A DNA stretch of 64,000 bases from assembly GCF_016107395.1 (NCBI RefSeq), contig NZ_JAAIKO010000043.1:1-64000 (forward strand), given 5' to 3'. Both the position numbers and the translations under genes were made by a program. This DNA is from Streptomyces fildesensis. Lineage in GTDB: Bacteria; Actinomycetota; Actinomycetes; Streptomycetales; Streptomycetaceae. How positions within the stretch are numbered: position 1 is the stretch's first letter; the number at the start of each line of letters is the position of its first letter. Shown here in pieces: positions 1 through 8,679 of this stretch. The notes beneath the pieces were generated by a model. The model was not told the DNA's origin. It did not search any database and worked only from the letters and a program-made list of their open reading frames with translations.

Positions 1-54
1 CTAGCACGCTGCCCTCTCACGGCAGTAGCGCCGGTTCGAATCCGGTCGGGGGTA
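1..54 (+). tRNA. tRNA-Glu (CUC), 5' part missing
   Basis: The window opens inside a tRNA gene. The anticodon arm with loop bases CUCUCAC gives anticodon CUC, which reads the GAG glutamate codon. The T arm (30-46) has the usual TTCGAAT loop. The 3' acceptor strand is CGGGGGT (47-53) followed by discriminator A at 54. No CCA is encoded. The 5' acceptor strand and D arm lie before base 1. GAG is the dominant Glu codon in GC-rich genomes, so this is the main Glu tRNA type. Confidence 0.9.
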
Positions 55-62
55 CGTATCGA

Positions 63-92
63 AGAGGCCCTCCGCCACGGCGGAGGGCCTCT
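63..92 (+). terminator. Intrinsic terminator after tRNA-Glu
   Basis: A perfect 13-bp stem (63-75 with 80-92) with a 4-base loop is followed by a short T run. It lies 8 bases after the tRNA end, so it should end the tRNA transcript. Confidence 0.85.
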
Positions 93-125
93 TTGCTGTG
101 TCCCCGCACCCCGCCGGGCCGGCGC

Positions 126-773
126 TCAATCTCCGGTGCCGAAACGGCGGTTGGACTCCTCGGCCTCCGCGAGTCGGCGCAGACTCAGCAGGACCGGCTC
201 GTAGAGCACGGTGAGCGCGACCGCCGCCTCGACCTGTTCGAGGGGGGTGCTGAACCCCTCGACAAGGTCCAGGTCGGTAACGGCCAGTTGGGCCGCGGCC
301 CGGGCGTACGGCGCCAAGTCGTCGGCGTCACAGGGATATCCGAGCCGGACCAGTGCCGACACCGCCACCACGAGCGTCGCCCAGGCCGGGGCCTCCTCGC
401 CGGCGTCCAGGCATTCCTGCCAGGCGAGCCGCCGCATGAGCAGCTCCACCTCGCGCCGGGCGACCGCGGTCGCCGGATCGTCCTCGACCGGCTTCGGACC
501 CTGCGGCAGCGCCCAGACGGCGGCACCCAGCCGCGTGTTCTGGTCCAGCGACTCGTCCTCGACCGCCGCCAGCACCTGGCGCGCGGTGGCCACCGGCATC
601 CTCCCGACCTGGATCAGGGCCCGGACGAGGCGCAGCCGGCGCAGATGGTCGTCGCCGTACTCCGCCTGGGTGGCGGTGATCCGGCGGCCGGGGGGCAGCA
701 GTTGCTCCCGCAGGTAGTACTTGATCGTGGCGGCCGGGAGTCCGCTGCGTTCACTCAGTTCCGCGAGCTTCAT
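126..773 (-). CDS. MerR family transcriptional regulator
   Basis: A 215-residue MerR-type activator/repressor. The protein begins MKLAELSERSGLP, a typical MerR winged helix-turn-helix, followed by the IKYYLREQLLP signature at about residues 16-26. The C-terminal part has no recognisable ligand motif. The frame is open 20 codons further upstream, but the HTH normally begins within 5 residues of the start, so the internal ATG at 773 is preferred; an AAGGAAGG lies about 12 bases before it. It is divergent from the DUF4188 gene, with an operator cluster between them, so it probably controls that gene and itself. Confidence 0.85.
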   Translation of the reverse strand: MKLAELSERSGLPAATIKYYLREQLLPPGRRITATQAEYGDDHLRRLRLVRALIQVGRMPVATARQVLAAVEDESLDQNTRLGAAVWALPQGPKPVEDDPATAVARREVELLMRRLAWQECLDAGEEAPAWATLVVAVSALVRLGYPCDADDLAPYARAAAQLAVTDLDLVEGFSTPLEQVEAAVALTVLYEPVLLSLRRLAEAEESNRRFGTGD

Positions 774-801
774 CCTCTTGCGCCCTTCCTTGGAGAGTGG
801 A

Positions 802-832
802 ACTATCCAACCATGGATAGTGAAGCTATCCA
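802..832. promoter_or_regulatory. MerR-type operator with three half-sites
   Basis: The heptamer CTATCCA occurs at 803-809 and 826-832, and its complement TGGATAG at 814-820. The central half-site pairs with either neighbour: 803-820 is a dyad with a 4-base spacer and 814-832 a dyad of 19 bases. It lies in the 83-bp gap between the merR and DUF4188 start codons. The second dyad has the 19-bp length usual for MerR promoters. That the adjacent MerR binds here is inference. Confidence 0.6.
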
Positions 833-856
833 ATACATCGACACCGGGGAGCCACC

Positions 857-1348
857 ATGAGCGCCGAACTGTTCGAGGGCCGGACCACCGCCGCTGCGGA
901 GGGTGAGGTGATCGTCTTTCTCATCGGAATGCGGATCAACAACTTCTGGGCCCTGCGCAGCTGGTGGCCGGTGATGAGGGCGATGCCGCGCATGCTCAAG
1001 GAGCTGTCGCGGGAGAAGGAGAGAGGACTGCTGGGCTTCCGGCTCCACTTGGGCATGCCGCGGGTCTTCGAGGTGACCCAGTACTGGGAGTCGCGTGAGC
1101 AGCTGATCGCCTACGCCTCGGCGCAGGACGGCGAGCACCGCCCGGCGTGGGCGGCCTTCAACCGGCGGGTGCGGGCGGGGAAGAACAAGGTCGGCTTCTT
1201 CCACGAGACCTACGCGGTGCCCGCGGGCAGCTACGAGCAGGTCTACATCAACATGCCGGCGTTCGGCCTGGGCGAGGCCACCGGGGTCATTCCGGTCGGC
1301 CGCCGCGGCGAGAGCGCCAAGGAGCGCCTGGCGTACCGGGCGGGCTGA
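857..1348 (+). CDS. DUF4188 domain protein
   Basis: A 163-residue protein I recognise as DUF4188, a family distantly like small dimeric ferredoxin-like monooxygenases. The biochemical role is unknown. Family-like blocks are FLIGMRIN (about residues 21-28), VTQYWES (73-79) and FFHETYAVP (about 114-122). No signal peptide is present. ATG 857 follows GGGGAG at good spacing. The divergent MerR gene and the triple half-site operator suggest an inducible two-gene unit answering an unknown small molecule. Bases 1349-1482 after it hold only low-complexity GC-rich DNA. Confidence 0.75.
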   Translation: MSAELFEGRTTAAAEGEVIVFLIGMRINNFWALRSWWPVMRAMPRMLKELSREKERGLLGFRLHLGMPRVFEVTQYWESREQLIAYASAQDGEHRPAWAAFNRRVRAGKNKVGFFHETYAVPAGSYEQVYINMPAFGLGEATGVIPVGRRGESAKERLAYRAG

Positions 1349-1482
1349 CGTACCGGGGCGGGCTGACGCACCGGGCAGGCTGCCGTCCGGGGACGGGAAA
1401 CAGGTGCGCGCCGGTGCCGGGGGCTTGGACGGAGCCCCCGGCACCGGCGCGCTCGGTACGGGTGGTGTGGGAAAGCGCGGTC

Positions 1483-2199
1483 TCAGCCGTTGCGGCGCAG
1501 GGCCTCGGAGAGCCGTCCCGCGGCGTCGATGACGGCCTGGGCGTGCATCCGGCCCGGGTGCCGGGTCAGCCGCTCGATCGGTCCGGAGACCGAGACGGCG
1601 GCGACCACCCGGTTCGAGGGCCCGCGCACCGGCGCGGAGACGGAGGCGACGCCCGGCTCCCGCTCGCCGATGGACTGGGCCCAGCCCCTCCGGCGTACGC
1701 CGGAGAGCGCGGTGGCCGTGAATCGGGCACCCTGGAGACCACGGTGCAGCCGCTCCGGCTCTTCCCATGCCATCAGGACCTGGGCGGCGGACCCGGCCTT
1801 CATCGGCAGCGTCGAGCCGACCGGCACGGTGTCCCGCAGCCCGGACAGCCGTTCCGCGGCGGCCACACAGATCCGCATGTCGCCCTGGCGCCGGTAGAGC
1901 TGGGCGCTCTCGCCGGTCACGTCCCGCAGGTGGGTGAGGACCGGTCCCGCCGTGGCCAGCAGCCGGTCCTCGCCCGCCGCGGCGGCGAGCTCGGAGAGCC
2001 GGGGGCCCAGGATGAAGCGGCCCTGCATGTCACGGGCGACCAGCCGGTGATGTTCGAGCGCGACCGCGAGGCGGTGCGCGGTGGGGCGGGCGAGGCCCGT
2101 GGCGCCGACAAGCCCGGCCAGGGTGGCCGGTCCGGACTCCAGCGCGCTGAGCACCAGAGCCGCCTTGTCGAGAACGCCGACGCCGCTAGAGTTGTCCAT
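1483..2199 (-). CDS. ndgR: IclR-type regulator NdgR of amino acid metabolism
   Basis: A 238-residue IclR-family regulator that matches NdgR/AreB of Streptomyces. The product starts MDNSSGVGVLDKAAL. It has an N-terminal winged HTH (about residues 8-65, with PTAHRLAVALE as recognition helix) and a C-terminal ligand domain with PVGSTLPMKAGSAAQ. NdgR is known to control leuCD and other leucine, methionine and nitrogen genes and affects antibiotic production. It is divergent from leuC, the standard arrangement. A GTG or ATG seven codons upstream is possible, but ATG 2199 matches the known N-terminus and lies 6 bases from a -10 hexamer, implying a leaderless mRNA. Confidence 0.95.
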   Translation of the reverse strand: MDNSSGVGVLDKAALVLSALESGPATLAGLVGATGLARPTAHRLAVALEHHRLVARDMQGRFILGPRLSELAAAAGEDRLLATAGPVLTHLRDVTGESAQLYRRQGDMRICVAAAERLSGLRDTVPVGSTLPMKAGSAAQVLMAWEEPERLHRGLQGARFTATALSGVRRRGWAQSIGEREPGVASVSAPVRGPSNRVVAAVSVSGPIERLTRHPGRMHAQAVIDAAGRLSEALRRNG

Positions 2200-2205
2200 G
2201 CAACG

Positions 2206-2234
2206 ATATTCGCGTCTCACACTGTGAAACGCAA
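2206..2234 (-). promoter_or_regulatory. ndgR promoter with embedded palindromic operator
   Basis: On the minus strand a TTGCGT -35 (2229-2234) and GAATAT -10 (2206-2211) are 17 bp apart. A 21-bp near-perfect palindrome (2212-2232; arms GCGTCTCACA and TGTGAAACGC around a single C) fills the spacer and part of the -35. Only one arm position is not symmetric. This is the expected place for NdgR to repress itself and act on leuCD. Which protein binds is inferred from position. Confidence 0.6.
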
Positions 2235-2359
2235 GTTCAATTTTCCAGCGAAAGCGTCAGGCTGGGGAGCACGGCAGGGACGCCGACCGGAACCAGGGGA
2301 CCGGACGGAGTCCACATCAGACGAGTTGGCCGGCAGCGACGCCGGTCGGAGGGACAGCG

Positions 2360-3790
<1,431 letters not shown>

Positions 3791-3795
3791 TACCG

Positions 3796-4389
3796 ATGGA
3801 AGCGTTCACCACACACACCGGCCGGGCCGTCCCGCTGCGCCGCAGCAACGTCGACACCGACCAGATCATCCCGGCCCACTGGCTGAAGAAGGTCACCCGC
3901 AACGGCTTCGAGGACGGGCTCTTCGAGGCCTGGCGCAAGGACGAGAAATTCGTTCTCAACCTGCCCGAGCGCGCGGGGGCGACCGTGTTGGTCGCCGGCT
4001 TCGACTTCGGCACCGGCTCGTCCCGCGAGCACGCGGTGTGGGCGCTGCAGAACTACGGCTTCAAAGCCGTGATCTCGTCCCGCTTCGCGGACATCTTCCG
4101 GGGCAACTCGCTCAAGAACGGCCTGCTCACGGTCGTGCTGCCACAGGAGACCGTCGAGCGGCTGTGGAAGCTGACCGAGGCCGACCCGACCGCCGAGGTC
4201 ACGGTCGACCTGGTGGCCAGGGAAGTGCGCGCCGAGGGCATCACCGCGGCGTTCGAGCTGGACGACAACGCCCGCTGGCGCCTGCTGGAAGGGCTGGACG
4301 ACATCAGCCTGACCCTCGCCAACGAGGCGGACATCACCACCTATGAGCGCTCCCGCCCGGCGCACAAGCCGAGCACCGTGCAGGTCTGA
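3796..4389 (+). CDS. leuD: 3-isopropylmalate dehydratase small subunit
   Basis: LeuD, 197 residues, is the swivel-domain partner of LeuC in leucine synthesis. Diagnostic blocks are VDTDQIIPAHWLK near residue 16 and FGTGSSREHAVWAL at about 73-86. Length is normal. ATG 3796 lies just after the leuC stop, so translation is probably coupled. A hairpin at 4420-4454 ends the operon. Confidence 0.97.
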   Translation: MEAFTTHTGRAVPLRRSNVDTDQIIPAHWLKKVTRNGFEDGLFEAWRKDEKFVLNLPERAGATVLVAGFDFGTGSSREHAVWALQNYGFKAVISSRFADIFRGNSLKNGLLTVVLPQETVERLWKLTEADPTAEVTVDLVAREVRAEGITAAFELDDNARWRLLEGLDDISLTLANEADITTYERSRPAHKPSTVQV

Positions 4390-4419
4390 CCGTCCCTGCG
4401 AAGGGATCCGGCCGGATTT

Positions 4420-4454
4420 CGAAGCGCCTTCCGCGGTCCGCGGGGGGCGCTTCG
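4420..4454 (+). terminator. leuCD terminator hairpin
   Basis: Outer arms CGAAGCGCC (4420-4428) and GGCGCTTCG (4446-4454) enclose an inner CCGCG/CGCGG pair. There is no T tract, which is common for Streptomyces terminators. It lies 30 bases after the leuD stop. Confidence 0.6.
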
Positions 4455-4472
4455 GCATGCCCGGACCACCGT

Positions 4473-4515
4473 ATTGGCCCTGTCGCGCGAGACATTGGTC
4501 CTGTCGTGCGCGACA
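4473..4515 (+). repeat. Tandem 21-bp repeat carrying two operator-like palindromes
   Basis: Two copies of a 21-bp unit (4473-4493 and 4494-4514) begin ATTGGYCCTGTCG. Each contains a 14-bp dyad bounded by TGTC and GACA: 4481-4494 and 4502-4515. The second has perfect 5-bp arms (TGTCG/CGACA). Centres are exactly 21 bp apart, two helical turns, so two dimers would bind on one face. The pair ends 15 bp before a -10-like CACAAT (4531-4536), six bases from the next start codon. The binding protein is unknown. Confidence 0.65.
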
Positions 4516-4542
4516 ACTCACCGCAGATGGCACAATCGGTAC

Positions 4543-4776
4543 ATGGAACGCGATGGCCAACTCGAGCTCTACGGGGTCCTCGCCGCCCGGCTGAAGGAGG
4601 CGCACGCGCGCGTCGCGAATCTCCAAGTACCCGATGACGTAAGGCTGGAGTTGAACCGGAAACTCCTCGTCGTGACTGCTGCGGCCAAGCATGATCTCGC
4701 CGGTGCGGCACGGCGTCTGGACGTCTTCCTGCGGGAGCTCGACCAGGGCAGATTTCTTGATCAAGGAACTGTCTGA
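4543..4776 (+). CDS. Small protein of unknown function
   Basis: A 77-residue protein starting MERDGQLELYG that I do not recognise. It appears all-helical: helices at about 8-25 (VLAARLKEAHARVANL) and 31-67, with charged residues spaced as in a coiled coil. No signal peptide, cysteine pair or catalytic motif is seen. ATG 4543 has no ribosome binding site but sits six bases after CACAAT, so the mRNA is probably leaderless. The frame stays open for 23 codons upstream, but that part covers the tandem operator and has no start signal. Codon use is normal. It lies between leuD and hupS as a single gene, probably repressed or activated through the 4473-4515 repeat. Confidence 0.7.
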   Translation: MERDGQLELYGVLAARLKEAHARVANLQVPDDVRLELNRKLLVVTAAAKHDLAGAARRLDVFLRELDQGRFLDQGTV

Positions 4777-4821
4777 GAGCCGAGTTCGTTGCGGCACAAG
4801 GGTGATTCGCCCGTTTCGTAT

Positions 4822-4850
4822 TTGATTTGCGGTATATATCCGCCTAACGT
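4822..4850 (+). promoter_or_regulatory. hupS promoter
   Basis: TTGATT (4822-4827) and TAACGT (4845-4850) are 17 bp apart, a good housekeeping-type promoter. The spacer is AT-rich and carries GCGG/CCGC arms around seven A/T bases (4830-4844). Predicted transcription start is near 4857, giving a leader of about 45 bases. Confidence 0.6.
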
Positions 4851-4900
4851 GCGAAAAAGCCCGTACTCATTCGCCGGGCAAAGTTTCCGAAGGGGAAGAC

Positions 4901-5542
4901 GTGAACAAGGCGCAGCTCGTAGAAGCGATTGCCGACAAGGTAGGTGGCCGCCAGGCCGCCGCGGACGCGGTTGACGCGGTTCTCGACGCGATCGTCCGCG
5001 CGGTCGTCTCCGGCGACCGGGTCTCGGTCACCGGATTCGGTTCGTTCGAGAAGGTCGACCGTCCCGCCCGCTATGCCCGCAACCCCCAGACCGGGGAGCG
5101 GGTCCGGGTCAAGAAGACCTCGGTGCCGCGCTTCCGCGCGGGTCAGGGCTTCAAGGACCTGGTCAGCGGGGCCAAGAAGCTCCCGAAGAACGATGTCGCG
5201 GTCAAGAAGGCGCCCAAGGGCAGCCTGAGTGGCGGGGCTTCCACCCGTACCACCGCCAAGGCCGCGGCCAAGAAGGCCACCGCCAAGAAGGCCACCGCGG
5301 CGAAGAAGGCCGTGACCGCCAAGAAGGCGGCTCCCGCGAAGAAGACGGTGACCGCCAAGAAGACCACGGCGAAGAAGACCACCGCCGCGGCGAAGAAGGC
5401 GACCCCGGCCAAGAAGGCCGCCACCGCCAAGAAGGCCGCCGCCAAGAAGTCCGCCCCGGCCAAGAAGGCCACGGCGAAGAAGGCCCCGGCCAAGAAGAGT
5501 GCCGCCCGCAAGACCGCTGTGAAGCGGACTGCGAAGAAGTAG
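4901..5542 (+). CDS. hupS: Nucleoid-associated HU protein with lysine-rich tail
   Basis: HupS, 213 residues, is the sporulation-associated HU homologue of Streptomyces. Residues 1-93 are a complete HU fold (GFGSFE at 45-50 and RNPQTG at about 60-65, the DNA-binding arm). The rest is a low-complexity tail of repeated AKK and TAKK units like histone H1, which binds DNA non-specifically. S. coelicolor HupS is up-regulated in spores and helps compact the nucleoid. GTG 4901 follows AAGGGGAAG. It is a single gene with its own promoter and terminator. Confidence 0.95.
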   Translation: MNKAQLVEAIADKVGGRQAAADAVDAVLDAIVRAVVSGDRVSVTGFGSFEKVDRPARYARNPQTGERVRVKKTSVPRFRAGQGFKDLVSGAKKLPKNDVAVKKAPKGSLSGGASTRTTAKAAAKKATAKKATAAKKAVTAKKAAPAKKTVTAKKTTAKKTTAAAKKATPAKKAATAKKAAAKKSAPAKKATAKKAPAKKSAARKTAVKRTAKK

Positions 5543-5563
5543 TCACCACCTGCAGGCCGCGAC

Positions 5564-5594
5564 GGGCCGGGCTCCCCACCAGGGAGCCCGGCCC
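5564..5594 (+). terminator. hupS terminator
   Basis: A perfect 13-bp GC stem (5564-5576 with 5582-5594) with a 5-base loop lies 21 bases after the hupS stop. The convergent gene ends at 5635, so it may act in both directions. Confidence 0.75.
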
Positions 5595-5634
5595 GCGCCG
5601 TTCTCCGGCAGGTCCGGCGGCTCCCGGGCCGCCG

Positions 5635-5862
5635 CTACGCCTTGGGCGCCTGGGGATCCGCGAAGGTCTGCAGCGTCAGGAAGACCACCCGGCGGTCGTC
5701 GCCGTCCCCCTCGGTGCGGATCCGCACCCGCTGGCCCGGCCGCAGCAGCCGCAGGCCCCCCGCGTCGAAGGCCGCCGCGTCGAACGGCAGCGGAGTCCCG
5801 TCGTCGAGCAGCACGCTGCCGGCACGTGTCCCGGGGTCGTATGTGTACGCGGTCGCCTGCAT
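5635..5862 (-). CDS. Small OB-fold-like protein of unknown function
   Basis: A 75-residue protein starting MQATAYTYDPGTRAGSV. The pattern of a short beta strand, DDGTPLPF, then RPGQRVRIR and VVFLTLQTF resembles a cold-shock/OB fold, but the RNA-binding RNP motifs are not clear, so I only say OB-like. The reading frame is open nine codons upstream; ATG 5862 gives the compact fold. It lies downstream of cofC on the same strand with a 75-bp gap. Function is unknown. Confidence 0.65.
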   Translation of the reverse strand: MQATAYTYDPGTRAGSVLLDDGTPLPFDAAAFDAGGLRLLRPGQRVRIRTEGDGDDRRVVFLTLQTFADPQAPKA

Positions 5863-5937
5863 GACCGGAAGCCTAGTGAATGCGCCCACCGCCGCGACAC
5901 CGCGTGCGGCCTCCCGTGGGGACAGGTGCCGCGCCGG

Positions 5938-6585
5938 TCAGTCGGTGATGAGCAGCCCGGCGGCGACGTCCGCGGTCCGCGGGCCGACCCCCAGGGCCAG
6001 CGCCACCCGCAGGTCGGCGGGGGTGTCGACGTCCTGGCGCACGGAGTCCACACCGCGCAGCGTGATCTCCCGGGCGCCGGAGGCCCGGTGCCGGGCCCGC
6101 GAGGCACCGCCGAACGCCGGCGCCAGGTCATGACCCGGCGGCGCGGTGAGCAACGTGGTGCCGATCGCCGCCGCATCGGCCAGAAATGCCCTCCCTGAGG
6201 CCCTCGCGGCGCTGTTGAGCACTGCGGACAGCTCCAGCGGGCGCAAGGCCGGGAGATCGGCGTTCAGGGCCGCCACGGCCGCATCGGGAGTGGCGGACCG
6301 GATGAGGTGCCCGCCGTACGCGAGAGCCGCGTTGAGTCCGGCCGCCGGAGCGTCCGGCACGATCCGGGCCCCCAGGGCGGCCAGTTCCGCCGCCGCCAGC
6401 GGATCGTCGGTGACGACGGTGACGCTCCACACCTGTGCGCAGGCCAGCGCGGCGGCCACGGTGTCCTGGGCGAACGCCAGCGCCAGCCCCGGCCGCACCG
6501 TCCCCGCGGCCGGCGCCAGCCGGCTCTTGGCCACGGCGAGCGGCTTCAGCGGTACGACGAGGGACCACATCACGGATACGGGCAC
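5938..6585 (-). CDS. cofC: 2-phospho-L-lactate guanylyltransferase
   Basis: CofC, about 215 residues, transfers a guanylyl group to phospholactate or phosphoenolpyruvate to make the activated precursor of the side chain of coenzyme F420. The N-terminal PLKPLAVAKSRL (about 12-23) is the family's nucleotide-binding loop, and ALNADLPAL is the metal-binding acidic stretch. GTG 6585 is chosen because CACAAT on the minus strand (6592-6597) lies six bases before it, the leaderless spacing seen elsewhere here; ATG 6570 is the alternative. F420 supports many actinobacterial reductases, including luciferase-like enzymes such as that at 30.8 kb, though not necessarily that one. Confidence 0.85.
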   Translation of the reverse strand: MPVSVMWSLVVPLKPLAVAKSRLAPAAGTVRPGLALAFAQDTVAAALACAQVWSVTVVTDDPLAAAELAALGARIVPDAPAAGLNAALAYGGHLIRSATPDAAVAALNADLPALRPLELSAVLNSAARASGRAFLADAAAIGTTLLTAPPGHDLAPAFGGASRARHRASGAREITLRGVDSVRQDVDTPADLRVALALGVGPRTADVAAGLLITD

Positions 6586-6801
6586 CGAACCATTGTGCGG
6601 TGACCCACCCGCCCGACGGCCACGGACCCACCCCTTGTTCCTTGGCCCGATTCCCCGCCAGGGGACTCCCGCAGGCACCGGCGACGCAGCTTCCCCGGGG
6701 GCGCGCCCCTCGCCCCGCCCGCCCTGGCGTTACGGTGTGCGTACCGGCGACACTTGTGCGGCTGCACTGGTGCAGCCTCGTGCAATGAGGAGGAAGTTCT
6801 G

Positions 6802-7665
6802 GTGTCCCGCCGCAGAATCGGCTTCTGGTACCGGCTCGCAGCCGCCATCGCGAAACCGCCGCTTCTTGTCCTCTTCAAGCGGGATTGGCGCGGAATGGAG
6901 CACATTCCGGCCGGCGGTGGATTCATCACGGCCGTCAACCACAACTCATTCCTCGACCCGCTGTCGTACGGCCATTTCCAGTACAACACCGGACGGGTTC
7001 CGCGCCTGCTCGCGAAGGCCGGGCTCTTCAAGATCTTCTTTGTCGGCATGATGCTGCGCGGAACAGGTCAGATTCCGGTCTACCGGGAGTCCACGGACGC
7101 CGCCAACGCGTTCCGCGCCGCCGTCGCCGCGATCAACTCCGGCGAATGCGTCGCGTTCTATCCGGAGGGCACGCTCACCCGTGATCCCGACCAGTGGCCG
7201 ATGACCGGCAAGACCGGCGCCGCACGGGTCGCGCTGCTCACCAAGGCGCCGGTGATCCCGGTCGCGCAATGGGGCGCCAACGAGGCGATGCCGCCGTACG
7301 CCAAGGGAAAGAAGTTCTTCCTCTTTCCCCGGAAGACCCTGCGGGTGATCGCCGGCCCGCCCGTCGACCTGTCGCGGTTCTACGGCGAGGAGCCCACCGC
7401 GGAGGTGCTGCGCGAGGTCACCGAGGTGATCATGGTGGAGATCACCGAGCTGCTCGCCGTGCTGCGCGGGGAGCCCGCGCCCGCCGCGCTCTACGACCCG
7501 CGCCAGGCGGCTCGTGCCCGCCGGGCGGACAAGGCGGAACGGGCCGCGAAGACCGGCGGCACCACGCGGAAGCCCGCACCGGAGCCCGTGCCGCGGCCCG
7601 CACCGGAACCCGAGCCCGTACGGCAGCCCGTGAAGAACCCGACGGATCAGCAGGAGGAGTCGTAA
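6802..7665 (+). CDS. 1-acylglycerol-3-phosphate acyltransferase family protein
   Basis: A 287-residue PlsC-type acyltransferase that acylates lysophosphatidic acid or a related lipid at the membrane. The catalytic NHNSFLD is at residues 46-52 and the substrate-binding YPEGT at about 119-123. A basic, Pro-rich tail (about 240-287) is outside the domain. GTG 6802 is preferred over an ATG-like start 16 codons earlier because AGGAGGAAG sits just upstream of it. It is directly followed by gpsA, which makes glycerol-3-phosphate, so the pair fits early phospholipid synthesis. Confidence 0.88.
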   Translation: MSRRRIGFWYRLAAAIAKPPLLVLFKRDWRGMEHIPAGGGFITAVNHNSFLDPLSYGHFQYNTGRVPRLLAKAGLFKIFFVGMMLRGTGQIPVYRESTDAANAFRAAVAAINSGECVAFYPEGTLTRDPDQWPMTGKTGAARVALLTKAPVIPVAQWGANEAMPPYAKGKKFFLFPRKTLRVIAGPPVDLSRFYGEEPTAEVLREVTEVIMVEITELLAVLRGEPAPAALYDPRQAARARRADKAERAAKTGGTTRKPAPEPVPRPAPEPEPVRQPVKNPTDQQEES

Positions 7666-8667
7666 GTGTCAACGCGCTGCGCGGTGTACGGAACCGGCTC
7701 CTGGGGCACCGCGTTCGCGATGGTGCTCGCCGACGCCGGATGTGACGTCTCGCTGTGGGGACGCCGGCCCGAGCTGGTCGAGGCGGTCAACGCCACCCAC
7801 ATGAACCCCGACTACCTGCCGGGAATCGCGCTCCCCGAGGCCGTACGGGCCACCACCGACCCGGCCGAGGCCGCCAGGGACGCCGAATTCGTCGTCCTGG
7901 CCGTCCCGTCGCAGACGCTGCGCGGCAACCTCGCCGAGTGGGCGCCCCTGCTGCGCCCCGACGCCGTCCTGGTCAGCCTGATGAAGGGTGTCGAACTCGG
8001 CACCGCCAAGCTGATGAGCGAGGTCATCGAAGAGGTGGCCAAGGCCGGCCCCGAGCGGGTCGCGGTGCTCTCCGGCCCCAACCTGGCCAAGGAGATCGCC
8101 GCCCGGCAGCCCGCCGCCTCCGTGGTCGCCTGCCGCGACGAGTCGGTGGCCCAGCGGTTCCAGGCCGCGTGCCACACCGCCTACTTCCGCCCGTACACCA
8201 ACGCCGACGTGGTCGGCTGCGAACTCGGCGGAGCGGTCAAGAACGTCATCGCGCTCGCCGTCGGCATCGCCGACGGCATGGGGCTCGGCGACAACACCAA
8301 GGCCTCGCTGATCACCCGCGGGCTGGCCGAGACGACGCGGCTGGGCCTGGCGATGGGGGCCGACGCGCACACCTTCGCGGGGCTGGCCGGCATGGGCGAC
8401 CTGGTCGCCACCTGCTCGTCGCCGCTGTCCCGCAACCACACCTTCGGCACCAACCTCGGCCGCGGCATGTCGCTCGCGGAGACCATCGCGGTCACCCGGC
8501 AGACTGCCGAGGGCGTGAAGTCCTGCGAGTCGGTGGCCGATCTGGCACGCCGGCACGGTGTCGACATGCCGATCACGGACACCGTCGTGGACATCGTGCA
8601 CAACGGGAAGCCGCCGGTCGTGGCCGTCAAGGAGCTGATGTCCCGCTCCGCGAAATCCGAGCGGTAG
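7666..8667 (+). CDS. gpsA: NAD(P)H glycerol-3-phosphate dehydrogenase
   Basis: GpsA, 333 residues, reduces dihydroxyacetone phosphate to sn-glycerol-3-phosphate, the phospholipid backbone. The Rossmann motif GTGSWGTAF is at residues 9-17; the catalytic lysine region ELGGAVKN is near 190; the C-terminal substrate domain is complete. GTG 7666 overlaps the end of the acyltransferase stop region and follows CAGGAGGAG. Its TAG stop is the first three bases of a TAGGGT hexamer (8665-8670) nine bases before ddl, a possible internal promoter. Confidence 0.95.
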   Translation: MSTRCAVYGTGSWGTAFAMVLADAGCDVSLWGRRPELVEAVNATHMNPDYLPGIALPEAVRATTDPAEAARDAEFVVLAVPSQTLRGNLAEWAPLLRPDAVLVSLMKGVELGTAKLMSEVIEEVAKAGPERVAVLSGPNLAKEIAARQPAASVVACRDESVAQRFQAACHTAYFRPYTNADVVGCELGGAVKNVIALAVGIADGMGLGDNTKASLITRGLAETTRLGLAMGADAHTFAGLAGMGDLVATCSSPLSRNHTFGTNLGRGMSLAETIAVTRQTAEGVKSCESVADLARRHGVDMPITDTVVDIVHNGKPPVVAVKELMSRSAKSER

Positions 8668-8679
8668 GGTCAACGAACC

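Noticed and set aside
2235..2359. Possible leucine attenuator leader peptide before leuC
   Set aside because: The open reading frames there carry no run of Leu codons and no paired terminator hairpins.
5202..5579. Antisense Trp/Ser-rich frames over the hupS tail
   Set aside because: Direct consequence of AAG-GCC repeats; no start signal or domain.
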